A stretch of 64,000 nucleotides of DNA, from contig OY848918.1 in NCBI GenBank assembly GCA_963693285.1, positions 6,329,876 to 6,393,875 of the forward strand. Direction: 5' to 3'. A model generated the notes under the pieces. It worked only from the letters and a program-made list of their open reading frames with translations, ran no database searches and was not told the origin of the DNA. The position numbers and the translations under genes were made by a program. Source of the DNA: Xestospongia muta (Eukaryota > Porifera > Demospongiae > Haplosclerida > Petrosiidae). This document shows positions 23,929-35,397 of this stretch, in pieces. Within the stretch, counting starts at the first letter, position 1. Each line of letters starts with the position of its first letter.

Positions 23929-26145
23929 ATGCGTCTTCTTAAACAGATTCCTAACATAGAAGGTGAAGGTGGTGAGATAAGGCCTGATAGCACAGGAATA
24001 GAAAAACCACTAGAGATTATGAGTGCCACAATGATCCAAGATGAAGGCAATCAGAATGAGAGTAGTCTGTACTGGAATGCTTTGGATGAGTCAAAATTGG
24101 ACAGAGCTTTGATGTGTTATATCAATTCACACTCATTGTCAATAGATTACTCGTCGATTCACACTTGTAGACGTTCTGATAGCAGTACAGCACTTGGTTC
24201 TTTCTCTTTAGAAGACATTCAGCACAGAATAAATCTTAGGGATCGCCAAGAATCCAAAAGTAGTGTTACTTCAACATCTACAGAGAGTTCACTCAATTTC
24301 TCTAGGAGAAACTCTGTTATGTCTGAGTCAACTAATAAGGAGGTTGTAGTTTTTGAAGACAACTTGGAGAAAGAATTACCTTGTATCGAAGAAGATGAAG
24401 AATCTCATATCAATACCAACTCTGTGAATATTGAAACTGAATATGATCTGAAGAGAGAGCCTTCTGCACTGAGAGAGAAAAAAGATATGCCAAAGGCACT
24501 TACATTGGTATTTAATTATATAAAGAGGCAATGTTGTGATGTGGAATTTCTTCAACTAGTTGAAGAAATAAAAGATTCAATAGCATCCAGTGCTTCCATC
24601 TACATTACAGATACCGGTGGTCAGCCTGAGTTTCTTCGTTTACTTCCAGTGATTCTTTCTAGACCAGCAATGTATTTTGTATTCTTTAGCTTAGCTCAAC
24701 CACTAGATCAGGAGTATACAGTTCGATACACCAAAAACCATGAGACTTGTGACTTATATATGTCAACCCAAACTATCAAAGATGTTTTGAGTCAACTGCT
24801 ATCCTCTCTTCATATTCATACAGAGGATGACAAGTTTTCTAAAGTAAAGTCAACAGCATTATTATTTGGTACTAATTTTGATCGCCCCTATAAGGATATA
24901 GATAAAATAAATGATGAGTTAAAAGATATTCTTCCTTCAAATTCAAATTATGTCACCAGTGTTGAGTCAAAATTTAAAACCGTTTTTGTTCCTGTAAATA
25001 ACATGAGTGGCACAGAAGATGAAATCATTAGTATTAGACAATATCTTGAAGAGCTTGTCAATGATATTGAGCCTGTTAATATACCTGTTCGTTGGCTTAT
25101 ATTTCATCTTCTACTTCGCAAAAGGTTTAAAGAAGCCAAGGTCTGTTTATTGGAGGATTGTAAACGACTTGCTAAGGAATGTTCTATTGCTAAGGATGAT
25201 GTCAAAACAGTTCTTACCTACATTCATCAAAACTTGGGAACAATTCTTTATTATGAAAAGGTCGATGAGAATGTCATTGTATGTGTTCCTGAAGTTCTTC
25301 TTAAAATTATGTCACAAGTTGTTGCATCTGTCATGCAGAAAAGCCGTAAGGATGAAGGTCCAAGTTTTCATGGTGAAATTGGTATTAGCGTTCTCACTAA
25401 TCTTATGAGTGATACAAATGACATATATGGAGATTTGGACTCACAATATGTCATTGAGGTCATGAAGCATTTCCAATTGATCATGACACTAACAGTTAAA
25501 GATGCAATTTCTGTTGATGATAATAGTGAACCACTGTTTCTCCCTTGTCTTCTTCGTCCAGATGATAATAATAATCCTGTTCCTACTGACCAAGTAACAT
25601 TAGTCATCTCATTTGGAAATGATGAAATGCCACCACATTTGTTTCAGAATTTGATTGTTGCCCTCAGAGCTCAAAGTATAGATGATCAGAGTATGGAAAT
25701 GGAGAAAAACGATTCACAATTAATATGGAGTCTTTCACATGATCAGTCTCGTTATAGTGATCATATTTACTTCAAGGTTTCCTATTGTAAGAAAGAGGAA
25801 CTTATAGAGCTACAGCTAAAGAAGCTTGAGTTAGCATATTACATAGAAGTTCGATGTGAATGTATATCCCATCAAAGTATACAATATTTTGTGTTTCAAA
25901 ATGTCAAGAAAATGTTGCGTTTTGTTTGTGATACATTTCCTCACACCCGTCATATTATGCCAGTTTATGGAGCTTACTGCTGGTCAAATGATAGTCTTCA
26001 CTTCTCTGAATATGATGAGGAAAAGTCAACGTTTTTGTGCCATGATTGTAACTGGGACAAAAGTGAAGTAATGATTTGGTTTCAACCTTTTAAAGAGGTT
26101 TGCATCATTTTTACATATTGCTGTAAGTATTGTTTTGTCATTTGA
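23929..26145 (+). pseudogene. Open remainder of the second NTPase-COR exon of gene D
   Basis: Downstream of the in-frame TAA the frame is open for 738 codons from a Met that would follow the P-loop. It keeps DTGGQPEF, GTNFD, the COR-like part (PVRWLIFHLLLRKRF) and an intact closing YCW...LCHDC motif. Losing the P-loop while the rest stays open suggests recent damage, or continued use of a P-loop-less product. Part of gene D. Confidence 0.6.
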
Positions 26146-27671
26146 TGTAGATGGACAAAGTAATAACAAAAGATGCTGAAGTTCGGTTTAAATCTGAGAT
26201 TAAATGTGTTGAAGTTCAGTTTGACCATCCTGAAGGGGTTGGTATCATTATTTTTACATATTGCTGGAAGTATTGATTTGTTCCTTGATATAGATGAATG
26301 AAGTAATAACAAAAGATGCTGAAGTTCAGTTTGACTATTTTTGACTATTAGGATGTGACTCTAATTCTGAATTTACAATACTTGAAGAAGGAGAGTTTTG
26401 TCCTGGTAGTTGGTATGGTTCAATAACTCGTTATCATTTCTGCAAAATTGCAGTAGGGCAATTGGAGAAACAACCTACAGGTATAATCTTTTCTATATTA
26501 CATTGTTAACACATGTTGCAGATAGTACTACTGACACTGATGATTGTCACAATGTAACTGATGTAAATGGAGCTAATGATGATCGTAATGCTTATTTTTG
26601 CAAAGTATATCATGAAAAGACTGCTCCTTTTGCATGGATTGTAAAAATGACTATTGTGAAGCGTCTCAATGTTCTTAATAAAGTATTTATAAATATATAC
26701 TCAATGTTACATTTAATTGAATTTTCCTTTTAGTACATGGAAAGAAAGTATCCTCAAGCTATTGCTTATAGCTTTGATGAAGTATTACCTTCAGGAATTA
26801 CATTAAATTTTTTAGTAGATGCTAAGGATCAGAAACTTCCTCAAGGTTGGAAAATATATCCAATATCAAGCTTTCAGGTCAGTGATTACAGAAAGCGTTA
26901 TCTTCATTGAGTATACTGTTGTTTTGCAGCTTGAATTTAAACTAATTGACAAGTTTGTAAGTCGTGAAGTGCCTGATCCACCAGCTTGTGTTGTCCATGT
27001 ATATGCAAAGGATAGTTCTGACACTGAAGAAATTTTTCACTATCCAGTTCCATTAGTTGGTGTGAACAAGCCAGAAAAGACATTTATTCATTTGTCATTG
27101 AGAATTAATCCAATAGCAGGTACTTGACAACTTGTGAAATAAAGTGGATGATTATATTCTAGGCAGTGTACTAACATATGGATATAAGCAATTTTGTTTA
27201 TGAAAAAGAAAATAACTTGCCCTGCCATGTCTTGATACTATTATATTTCTTTAACTATAGATTCTGGGACACCAAACTCTCCTAATCAAAGTAGTACTCC
27301 CTTGAACCCTGTAGTGGCTAAGAGAGCTCTAGTTCAATGTACTGTTATTATCATTAGATCAAGTATAGATCCCTTTACTCTTGTAACAAACCTGTACTCA
27401 AGAGAAATCATACCCAAGGATGTTAATAAGAGAGTGAAAGACAGAGATACTAGAGATTCAGCAGAAGATCGTCGTGATAAGATTCTTGATTACTTAACAG
27501 ATCGAATAGAACATGATGTTAGTATTTTTACATCGTTTCTGAGTGTTTTAAGAGAATTAAGTCGAGATGATTTAGCAGACATAATTATGACAAAATATTT
27601 TAGGTTGGTAGCTTTTGTTTAACTAATTGATTAGATTCTAATCTTTCTTTTTCAGAATTGAACACAGCTGA

Positions 27672-30395
27672 AAGTAGAAAATAAAAGTACATCAATCTAT
27701 CTTAAATGTAGCAATGTTGACTAAGCCATGCAGATATATAACCTTTCATATCATACACCTTTTGTCAGTTTAATTTTGTATACTTATATATTTTATTTTA
27801 AGTACTTTCCTAACTTTCCTAGGATGGAAATTAATTGTCATAATTTCTTCAATACCTATTTTATTTAATAGACACTTGGGACATGTATTATTATCTGCTG
27901 TTATTTTTTTAGTTGTTATTTATAATGACCTATAAGCTGTTTGAGATTATAATTGGTTGTTTTATCCTTTCCTTTGTTTTTGCTATTAAATTTTAAGCTA
28001 CATATAATTATGTAGATATGTCTTTATGTACTGTTCAAATAATAATAGAATTGCCTCTAATAACTGATTGTCAACTTATGAGAATTGAAGACTCCTGAAT
28101 GATGACTGTAACAAATTCCCACCCTCGTCATCCACATATTTTGTCATAAATTTGTACTTGTAGCAGTAAAAGTGTGTGTAGTGTTCTCAATAAACAGGCT
28201 CTTTAGTTTTGTATATAGAATTTTGTCTTTTAATGACATCAATGGAGTTTCTAATTCATCTTCTACAGCTTTATTGAATCATGAATTATATGTCATAGGT
28301 GTGAAGACTCTCATTATATAAGGATGCTGTCCTATCATTACAAATATGACAATTTATTAAATAAAATCTTAAAAGTTTCTTCTGAACTTTGAAATGATAA
28401 ACATTGAACATTTACAATTCACCTTATAATATAAAATATCTTTAAATTTTAGTAAATAAATTATAGTTATTAACAGGTTATCCAATAGTAATTATTGATC
28501 CTTAAGGTCTTATTCTCAACAAATAAAAAAAAACGTTTCTTGTTTTACTATTTTTTAGACATCAGGTTTAAAGTAATTTGCTCATGATCAAGAAGTAATA
28601 ATTTGATAATTTTAACTGATTAAACATAATATTACAAATAAATGTAATTAGACTTTATGTAAACTGTGGAAGTTTTGAATGTTCATGATCACATTACTTA
28701 TGAATTATCCTAGGTTTTTTTTCATCATCTGAGAATTTATTATTTCATATAAATTATATGTCTACCAAGTTCTTGTTCTTTGCAATCATTTAATTTGGTA
28801 TCATGGTGCCAAAAGTGAAGCAATTAAATGTGAAAGATCTATGATTTGGACAAACAAAAAATGTTTGAGTTAGGAGTAGTCTGGCTAATAAAGAAGGTAT
28901 ATAAAGAGATTTTATATATACATGCTGAGACAATGTGGGGTAGTAAAAAGTTAACAAAAGAATATCATGTTTATTTTTATAATACTAACAAAGCTCTTGA
29001 AATCTGTAATGATATTAATGAAACTAATATGTCAAGAATCAAGTATCAAAATATTTTCAAAAACTAGTAAATTAGCAAATTAAAAATATTTTTTAAAGCC
29101 AGTAAATGTTTTGTAGTTCTTCAAGATATAATATATACAGATATGAGTATGTTACATTGTTCTTTATTATACACATTCAATTATACATTTATTTATTATT
29201 TTTAAATTTCTTCAACATAAACCTAATTGAGAATAAGCGTATGTAATTTTCGGATGAAGAAGCGAGACCTGCCGAAAAATAAACTATCGAGTCAGTGAAC
29301 ACAACGGAAACAGTAAAATATATTAATATATGATTCTATCACAATACTGCCTGTGCGTGCATATTACTATTCTTTTGACTACACTTTTGTCTATGAAAGA
29401 AATTTACAAACAGCGCTTCATAATCTAGCTAGCCAGACACTCCGCCTATTCGTCAAAAGAGGAGGGGCTAACTAGATTTGGATAATATTTTCCATGATAC
29501 ATCTTAATTTTCTAGCTTATGGGAAGAAGTAAGAAAGATGGAGAAGAAGGTTAGTATACTGAGGCTGAATTATATAACCCATAGCTATTATTTGCTGTTT
29601 AAATGTTTTGTAAAGTTAATAAAATACTGCCTGTAGGTCCTCCAGGAAGTCTATACATCATTGTGTATAATTAATATTTTGGATTAGGGGGTGGGGATCA
29701 GTTTAATAGGATGTCCTGCACTGGCTAATAATAATGTTGCTGTATTTGCTAACATTCAATTATTATATCAAACTTTATAATAGCAATAATGTAGAGCTAG
29801 AGACATTAAAAGGTATATAACATTTAGAATTCCTTAGTTATGATTAATATTGTCTTTCATATAATGATAGCAAATGTACAATATCATTTATATGGGTGGA
29901 GTACACTATTATCATCCCTATTTATAATAGAGACAATTCTTTCATTTTCTTAATTCATTTTAACTTGTAATATTATATATTATATCCTCTTTTTCCTTCA
30001 ATATCAGTACCAAATTCCTCCAAATATACATCACGTAGAATAGTGTGTTATCACTTGATTATTATTACATCATACCTAGTCCATTGTAGTCATGACCAAT
30101 TCCAGGTAGTGACAAGTGCATGTGTAGGCTTTACAATAAAAAACGACACCTCTGAAACTGCTGTGTCAATATCCCTATGAAAACTGTTATTAAAAACTAA
30201 CTACCATAAATGTTGTCACTAACAATAGGACAATCATAGCGATTAAAATAAATATTTATATGCACTGTGTTAGGTAGAACAAAAGAATTCTTTCATATAT
30301 GCAGCACTGTCATGGCAGGTGCACATAGATCATCATGCATTAAATTAACCCTTGGATACTATATTGCCTGGGATGGATGTATCTTAAATACAATC
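27672..30395. other. Spacer between genes D and E
   Basis: Near-identical to 10522-12975 apart from the extra block at 29346-29609. It contains an AATAAA close behind the gene D stop and the repeated 73-codon ORF at 28846-29067. Nothing else coding was seen. Confidence 0.55.
29346..29609 (+). promoter_or_regulatory. Promoter-like block lost from duplication copy 1
   Basis: A 264-base stretch with aggaggggctaacta, ccgcctattcg and a short purine-rich agtaagaaagatggagaag followed by a GTTAGT donor-like string. Related blocks lie at about 43850-44125 and 56200-56485. Its recurrence upstream of active-looking genes, its locally higher GC and its absence upstream of the broken gene B make a promoter or first non-coding exon plausible. 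This is inference, with no transcript evidence. Confidence 0.3.
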
Positions 30396-33170
30396 ATGTC
30401 TGCTCATAGTGATCATGATAGCTCACCTTCTTATCCCTATGATTCTCCTATTGAAGTTGAAGAGTCTCATAATACCTCTAAGGGTGTTCAAGAAAGATCT
30501 AGACTGGTTCCAAGTGCAGGAATATATGTAGGTGTTACACAAGTTGGACGAGTTCTTGGAATTATGCCAATAAAAGTAATGTACCAGCCATCAATAAAGG
30601 CATCAACAATTACTCATGATTCAGCTTTCATAGAAGGTATTTTTGTATTCATTTCTGTAAACTACTTCAGTGTTTGTTACCACAGCATGCTAAATACAAT
30701 AATAATAAGTGTTGTTAAGTTATCTTTTCCTTTTTAACAGGCCACACTGTTGATGACAAATATATCAAAGAATTGATATTAAATCAATCAAATACTGCCA
30801 AAATACGTCCTGTCTTGCTATCTTTTGGTGGTATTCCTGAAAGCGGTAAAACGAAGGCTGTCCAGCATCTTCTGAATAATTATGTTGATCCAAGTCCTTT
30901 TGAACCTATAACAAAGAAAAGTGAGATGAAGTTAAGAGCAGAAGGAATCACTTATTATGAGCTGGTAGCTGCTGGATTTCATCCTTTGAGAGATCTCACT
31001 ATCACTGAGGTCACAAAAGAATCAAGTTGTCCTTTTGGGATTTTGTCTGCTTTTCAAATTGGACTTTTAGAAAAAGGCCAAGTACCACTTTTCAAGTTCA
31101 ATCCCAATCAACCAAATAATTTTAAAGATGAAGAATTAGAAGATCATCTTCAGCAAACATTCAAGTATCTTTATGAATATGAGCACACTCCTAGAGGAAA
31201 TGAAGTCACTATCGCTGAACAAAAGTATGCTCGACGTCTATACAAGTTGCTTCCAGAAGGCATTGCACTTGTCAACATATGGAATATTGCAATCAATAAA
31301 ACAGTTCTCCATTTTATGACTGCATTACGTGGTCTTCTTTACAACAGTTACACTTGGCTTTTTCTAGATATGGACCAAGACCTGGAAGATCTCGAAAAAC
31401 CTCCAGTAATATCTGATACTACTATAGCTAGTAGAGATTGGTCGGTTCTAATGAAATGGCGTCCTCGTCTTCATTACTTTCTTCGTCGCAGTAGAATGAG
31501 CGAAAATAAACATAGTGCTCGGAAGAATGTGTGTACTATATTTGCTAAGCATAAGAGCTCTACCAATGAAGACTTGAAGCAAAAGGTCACAGAACTAGAA
31601 GCTAAAGTACAGCAAGCTGCTAAACATATTGGTGTGTCTTCTCTCATAGAGCCAAAAATTGAGACCATTGAGTTAAATGGTCGTGGTATTCCTGATGATT
31701 ATTCTCTTCATCTTTATCAGAAGTTTCAAAGAGTAATTTACAATACACCATATGAAGATATACCTCTCTCTTGGGTATTTCTTCGCAGCTTATTTTACAG
31801 GTCATCAAATATATTTATAGCTAAGACAGAGTTTTTACTGAAAGCTAAAGAATGTGGCATAGATGAAAAATCGCTTACAAAGTTTTGTGAGTTCTATACT
31901 TCCTTTGGCAGTATATTTGATCTTAGTCTCGTTAATCCAGACTATCCCTATGTCATAGTGAAACCAATGGGTTTTCTAAAGTCTTTAGATCAATTATTAA
32001 GCCCACAAAGTGGCATTTGTCAGTATTACGTAAATGGTATTGTTCCAGCGAAAGCATGCCAAGAAGCTTTTGGTAAGAATTGGTTGGCATTTATGGAAGC
32101 ATTATTATCTGTCAATCTAGCCACAAAAGTACCTAATTCAAAGTTAGATATGCCCAATCTTGATTTCGATGAAATGCATTACTTTGTCCCTTTAAGTCGT
32201 AAAGGCAATCTTGTAACAAAAGCCGATCCTACAGCAGTTCATCTCATTACCAGTATCAATACACCACATGTTTTCAAACAAGCCACGTTTGCCAAGTACC
32301 TCCTAAAGTCATTGCCAAAACCAAAGCTTGTACCATGTAGTAATTCTAACCAAACGATCATCAAAGAGTGTTCTACTGGTACTACTATCACTCTTGTCTC
32401 TCATAGTCCTGCCAGCAAAATATCAGTTAGTAAAGCTAATTCTGAAGTCTGCTCTCTCATTGTTAAAGCTTATAATGAGATTGCAGAAACATGTAAAATT
32501 GGAACTACAAAATACAAATTTGTTGCAATATGTGCTAAAGGTGGAGATCCTAATGTGCAAGATATTCCATTTTGTCAGTATCATGTTTACCAAATGACAC
32601 ACTCTGTGATGAGTGTGTGATAGCTGGGAGAGTTAATGATCAGTTGAAAGCATGGAATGAAGCATTGAGAAAGGTTAGGGACTTTATAGTTGTGATATCT
32701 TATAATATTGTTCTTGCTTGTCCTTTCAGTATCCAATTCCTTCAAAAAGTCAACCAGACAGAAGTAAGTTTTTGTTAAGATATTAGACTTAAATTGTAAT
32801 CTATTATATATATAGATTTAAAACCTTCAGAGCTTGCTTATGTTGCTGAGAAGGTTGCATTATGTGATCCAAGCATTGTTGGTGAAACATTTGGTTTCAA
32901 GGATTTAAGTCAATTTCAAGAAATGAAAGGAGAGAAACTTTTTAATGCAATGCTATTAGAATGGGATAGAGTAAACCAGTTGAATACACAAGTAGAAATT
33001 AGGCAAGAGTTGGCAAGGAAACTATTAGAATTAGATGCATTGTATAACGGTCTGCCTGAACAGAAGCCAGTCTTTGAAGCCATTGCAAAAGAAATAGATA
33101 TTCATGGTATGTTGTGTATAAACTTTAAAGTTGCTCATACATGTGTCTTTTTTCTATAGCACGACTTTAA
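30396..33170 (+). pseudogene. Array gene E (short form), single frameshift
   Basis: Exons 30396-30636, 30741-32673, 32730-32763, 32816-33106, 33160-33170 (ending A-R-L-stop). P-loop GIPESGKT is at residues 111-118. The WN G3-like segment and COR-like part are intact. Exon 2 is one base short at about 32586: GTTTTACC in gene B is GTTTACC here. The frame therefore ends after CQYHVYQMTHSVMSV and the Death-like exon is cut off. All other exons keep phase. It is the twin of gene B by segmental duplication I. Because the single lesion is in a T run, an assembly error is a real alternative, in which case E is a functional protein of about 837 residues. Confidence 0.72.
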
Positions 33171-33728
33171 TGCAGTGAAGCAGATCCTTAGTTGTTTAGA
33201 ACTTTAATGAGTTTAATATGATACTCTTGCCATTATGTTTATAAATTAACGATAATAGTTTTTTGGTACTTTATCTGTTTTTGCTGTATTATGTAGTATC
33301 CTTTTGTTGCTATAAAGAAGATATTTCAATTAGAGCTTGATTAATTGGCATGGTTGTTAGTTGAAAGGCTAGGGGCTGGTCTTCACATTATTTAGGAGCT
33401 ATATGTATGTTAAATTGAGTTAACTGACAATAGGCAATGTTTATAAAAAATTTCTAAAAATTATATTTTTAAGATAACTATAATTATTTTAGAGTTATGC
33501 ACATGAATTCACTTATACGTAGTGAATAGTGTTGCTTGAATGTCATGTAACATGCAATTACAGTCTGTTTACTGCACAAAATACAGTCAATAAATATAGT
33601 TAACATTCCATTCTATGCTGTGAAATATTGGTATTATTGTATTTAATTGTTACCAAGGTGATAGCTTATGAATATCGTCATAACAGTACTCTAGCTATAG
33701 GGTGGAATAGGTAGGCAATTCAAATCAA
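33171..33728. other. Spacer between gene E and the orphan exon
   Basis: Duplicate of 15750-16308, AT-rich, with no coding signal. If the promoter of gene C lies in 15750-16308, a copy of it lies here in front of the orphan exon. Confidence 0.45.
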
Positions 33729-33909
33729 ATGATGGATGGATATTCAAGTCCAGTCATTGTAAAAAGTGATGGAGTGAAAGGTGGTTTGGTAGCGACTGAA
33801 CCTTTTGCAGGAATAATTGGGATCAAGCCTAAAGTTGAAGAGCCAGGACTGAAAGCAGAGCTACATCCTTCATTTCATCCTTCAAATGACACACCCATCC
33901 AAATACAAG
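33729..33909 (+). pseudogene. Orphan first exon, duplicate of gene C exon 1
   Basis: Starts MMDGYSSP and ends in IQIQ followed by a GT donor in phase 1, as in gene C. It differs by a three-base insertion and a few substitutions and is fully open. The duplicated block ends 36 bases later, so its own second exon was not copied. The next acceptor with matching phase is at 35753 (gene F exon 2). It could therefore act as an alternative first exon of gene F across an intron of about 1.84 kb, or be dead. Confidence 0.65.
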
Positions 33910-35397
33910 GTACATGATGAATAAAATGTAAACAGTTATAAATTATATTGACAATGATAATGTGTTATGCTTCTAGCATAGCTCTTCAGTTATAATCTAT
34001 AGTTGCAATGAATAAAATCTATATAGCAACAGGTATGTATGTGTCTGCACGTGAAAAAATGTCATTTGTATTAATCAAAGCCATGAGCTGATTTTTAAAA
34101 GAATTCATTGCTTATATTAAGAATACACACTAACCACTAACCACCAAAAGGATATTCATTAGGACATAGGATATCAATAATCACGTCAACAATTATCTGC
34201 CTCTTTATAAGAATTCTAGAAATACTGTAATGGAACATTCTTATTAACAATCACAATTTTTCTCTAATGGAGCAATTTTTAACAAAACAAAAAGAACGTG
34301 ATGTACTTTATAAACTGTATGCTCATTATTAAGCCAGACTTTATCCTATTGTAGGAATAAATGGTATGTTTAATGAGAATACTGTGTCTTCTTAACTTGT
34401 GGCTTGTTAGCCATTAAGATTAGCTTTAATGGTCAAACCTAAACAGAGTGATATTAATATTATGAATGTTTAATTGTTAACTACAAGAACTAACAATACT
34501 GTTTAGTTAAATCAGTATATCCTCAGCTCCAACAACACAAAGTACAACAATACAAATGTAGAGACAGATACTTCAAAAAAGATATATAAACAATGGCAGT
34601 AATATAATATTATTATATTGTACACATATAATATGCAACAATTTCATCAGAAATGTCAGTCTCAATATTATTAAAGAAAACATAATAGTCTCTAGTCTGA
34701 CCGGTATCAGTGTTAAATAAATTTCTATATTAACTTATTCATTAATGTTATTACTAGTTGACCATTGACTATCTCCTCTGATGAATCTCTGTCAATGGTG
34801 ACTAGTACTGTGGACTGAGAAGCTAATGGATCTTTTAAATGTAGCCAAGCAGAAAATCTGATTATTGTAACTATAACAATTTAACCATTCTACTATCTAA
34901 TGGGTTAACCTCCACTCAGCTATTATGAGAGAAATCAGTGGTTAAAGAATTTTAACTTGGTACATACTAGATTGTTTAACAAATAACTTTCATTTTTTTC
35001 AATCAGGAACAGATGTATTGGAACCTGATCCCTACAGAGCTTGTAATTGCTAACTTCTTGATCAAAGCAAGACAAATGACAGCTCCAAGAACTCATCAAA
35101 CCTTTATAAATACTCAATTATCCCAAACTATTCCTAAATTTAAGATGATACATGTATCACCAGTCTGTTGACATGTCTGCTTGATTAATCCTACTTTGTG
35201 CATTGGAAGCACACTCGTGTAGTTCACATTTGTTTATCTGCGGTCTGTTTGGTGCATGTTCAATTAACTCTTAACACCACAACATTCATTGCAACTTGAC
35301 ACTATTAGCCCAGTTCAATCAATGGGATATTCTATTACCTTGTGAATATAGTCTAGGCTCTAGGGTGGCCATCCTTTTTTCGAATTCAGTGCAGAAG
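33910..35397. other. Unique sequence upstream of gene F
   Basis: After the duplication boundary at about 33945, this stretch has no counterpart elsewhere in the window that I could find. It is AT-rich with short ORFs only. It should contain the promoter and 5' UTR of gene F. Several in-frame initiation codons occur in 35296-35397, so the gene F start is uncertain. Confidence 0.4.

Larger units (their letters stand above)
21509..27671 (+). pseudogene. Array gene D (long form), disrupted
   Basis: Pieces in order: 21509-21746, 22190-23512, 23573-23617, 23810-26097, 26294-26349, ZU5 remnant 26350-26480, 26522-26682, 26734-26877, 26930-27119, 27261-27603, 27656-27671. P-loop 1 is GIPRSGKS. Four breaks are visible. 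The COR-like part is fused in frame to the Death-like part near 23295, removing the rest of exon 2, exon 3 and the start of exon 4. A TAA at 23926-23928 replaces the Lys codon straight after GKTTT in P-loop 2. The mini-exon reads into TGA. About 410 bases holding the acceptor and 5' two-thirds of the ZU5 exon are gone. The UPA-like and CARD-like exons remain open. A shortened product (exon 1, NTPase, Death) or a second transcript from Met at 23929 cannot be excluded. Confidence 0.72.
26085..33945. repeat. Segmental duplication I, copy 2
   Basis: Counterpart of about 8560-16520. It carries the 3' part of gene D, the spacer, gene E and a duplicate of the first exon of gene C. It retains the 264-base block at 29346-29609 missing from copy 1, but has lost the 5' part of the ZU5 exon. 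Identity stops at about 33945, leaving the last exon without its gene. Confidence 0.85.
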
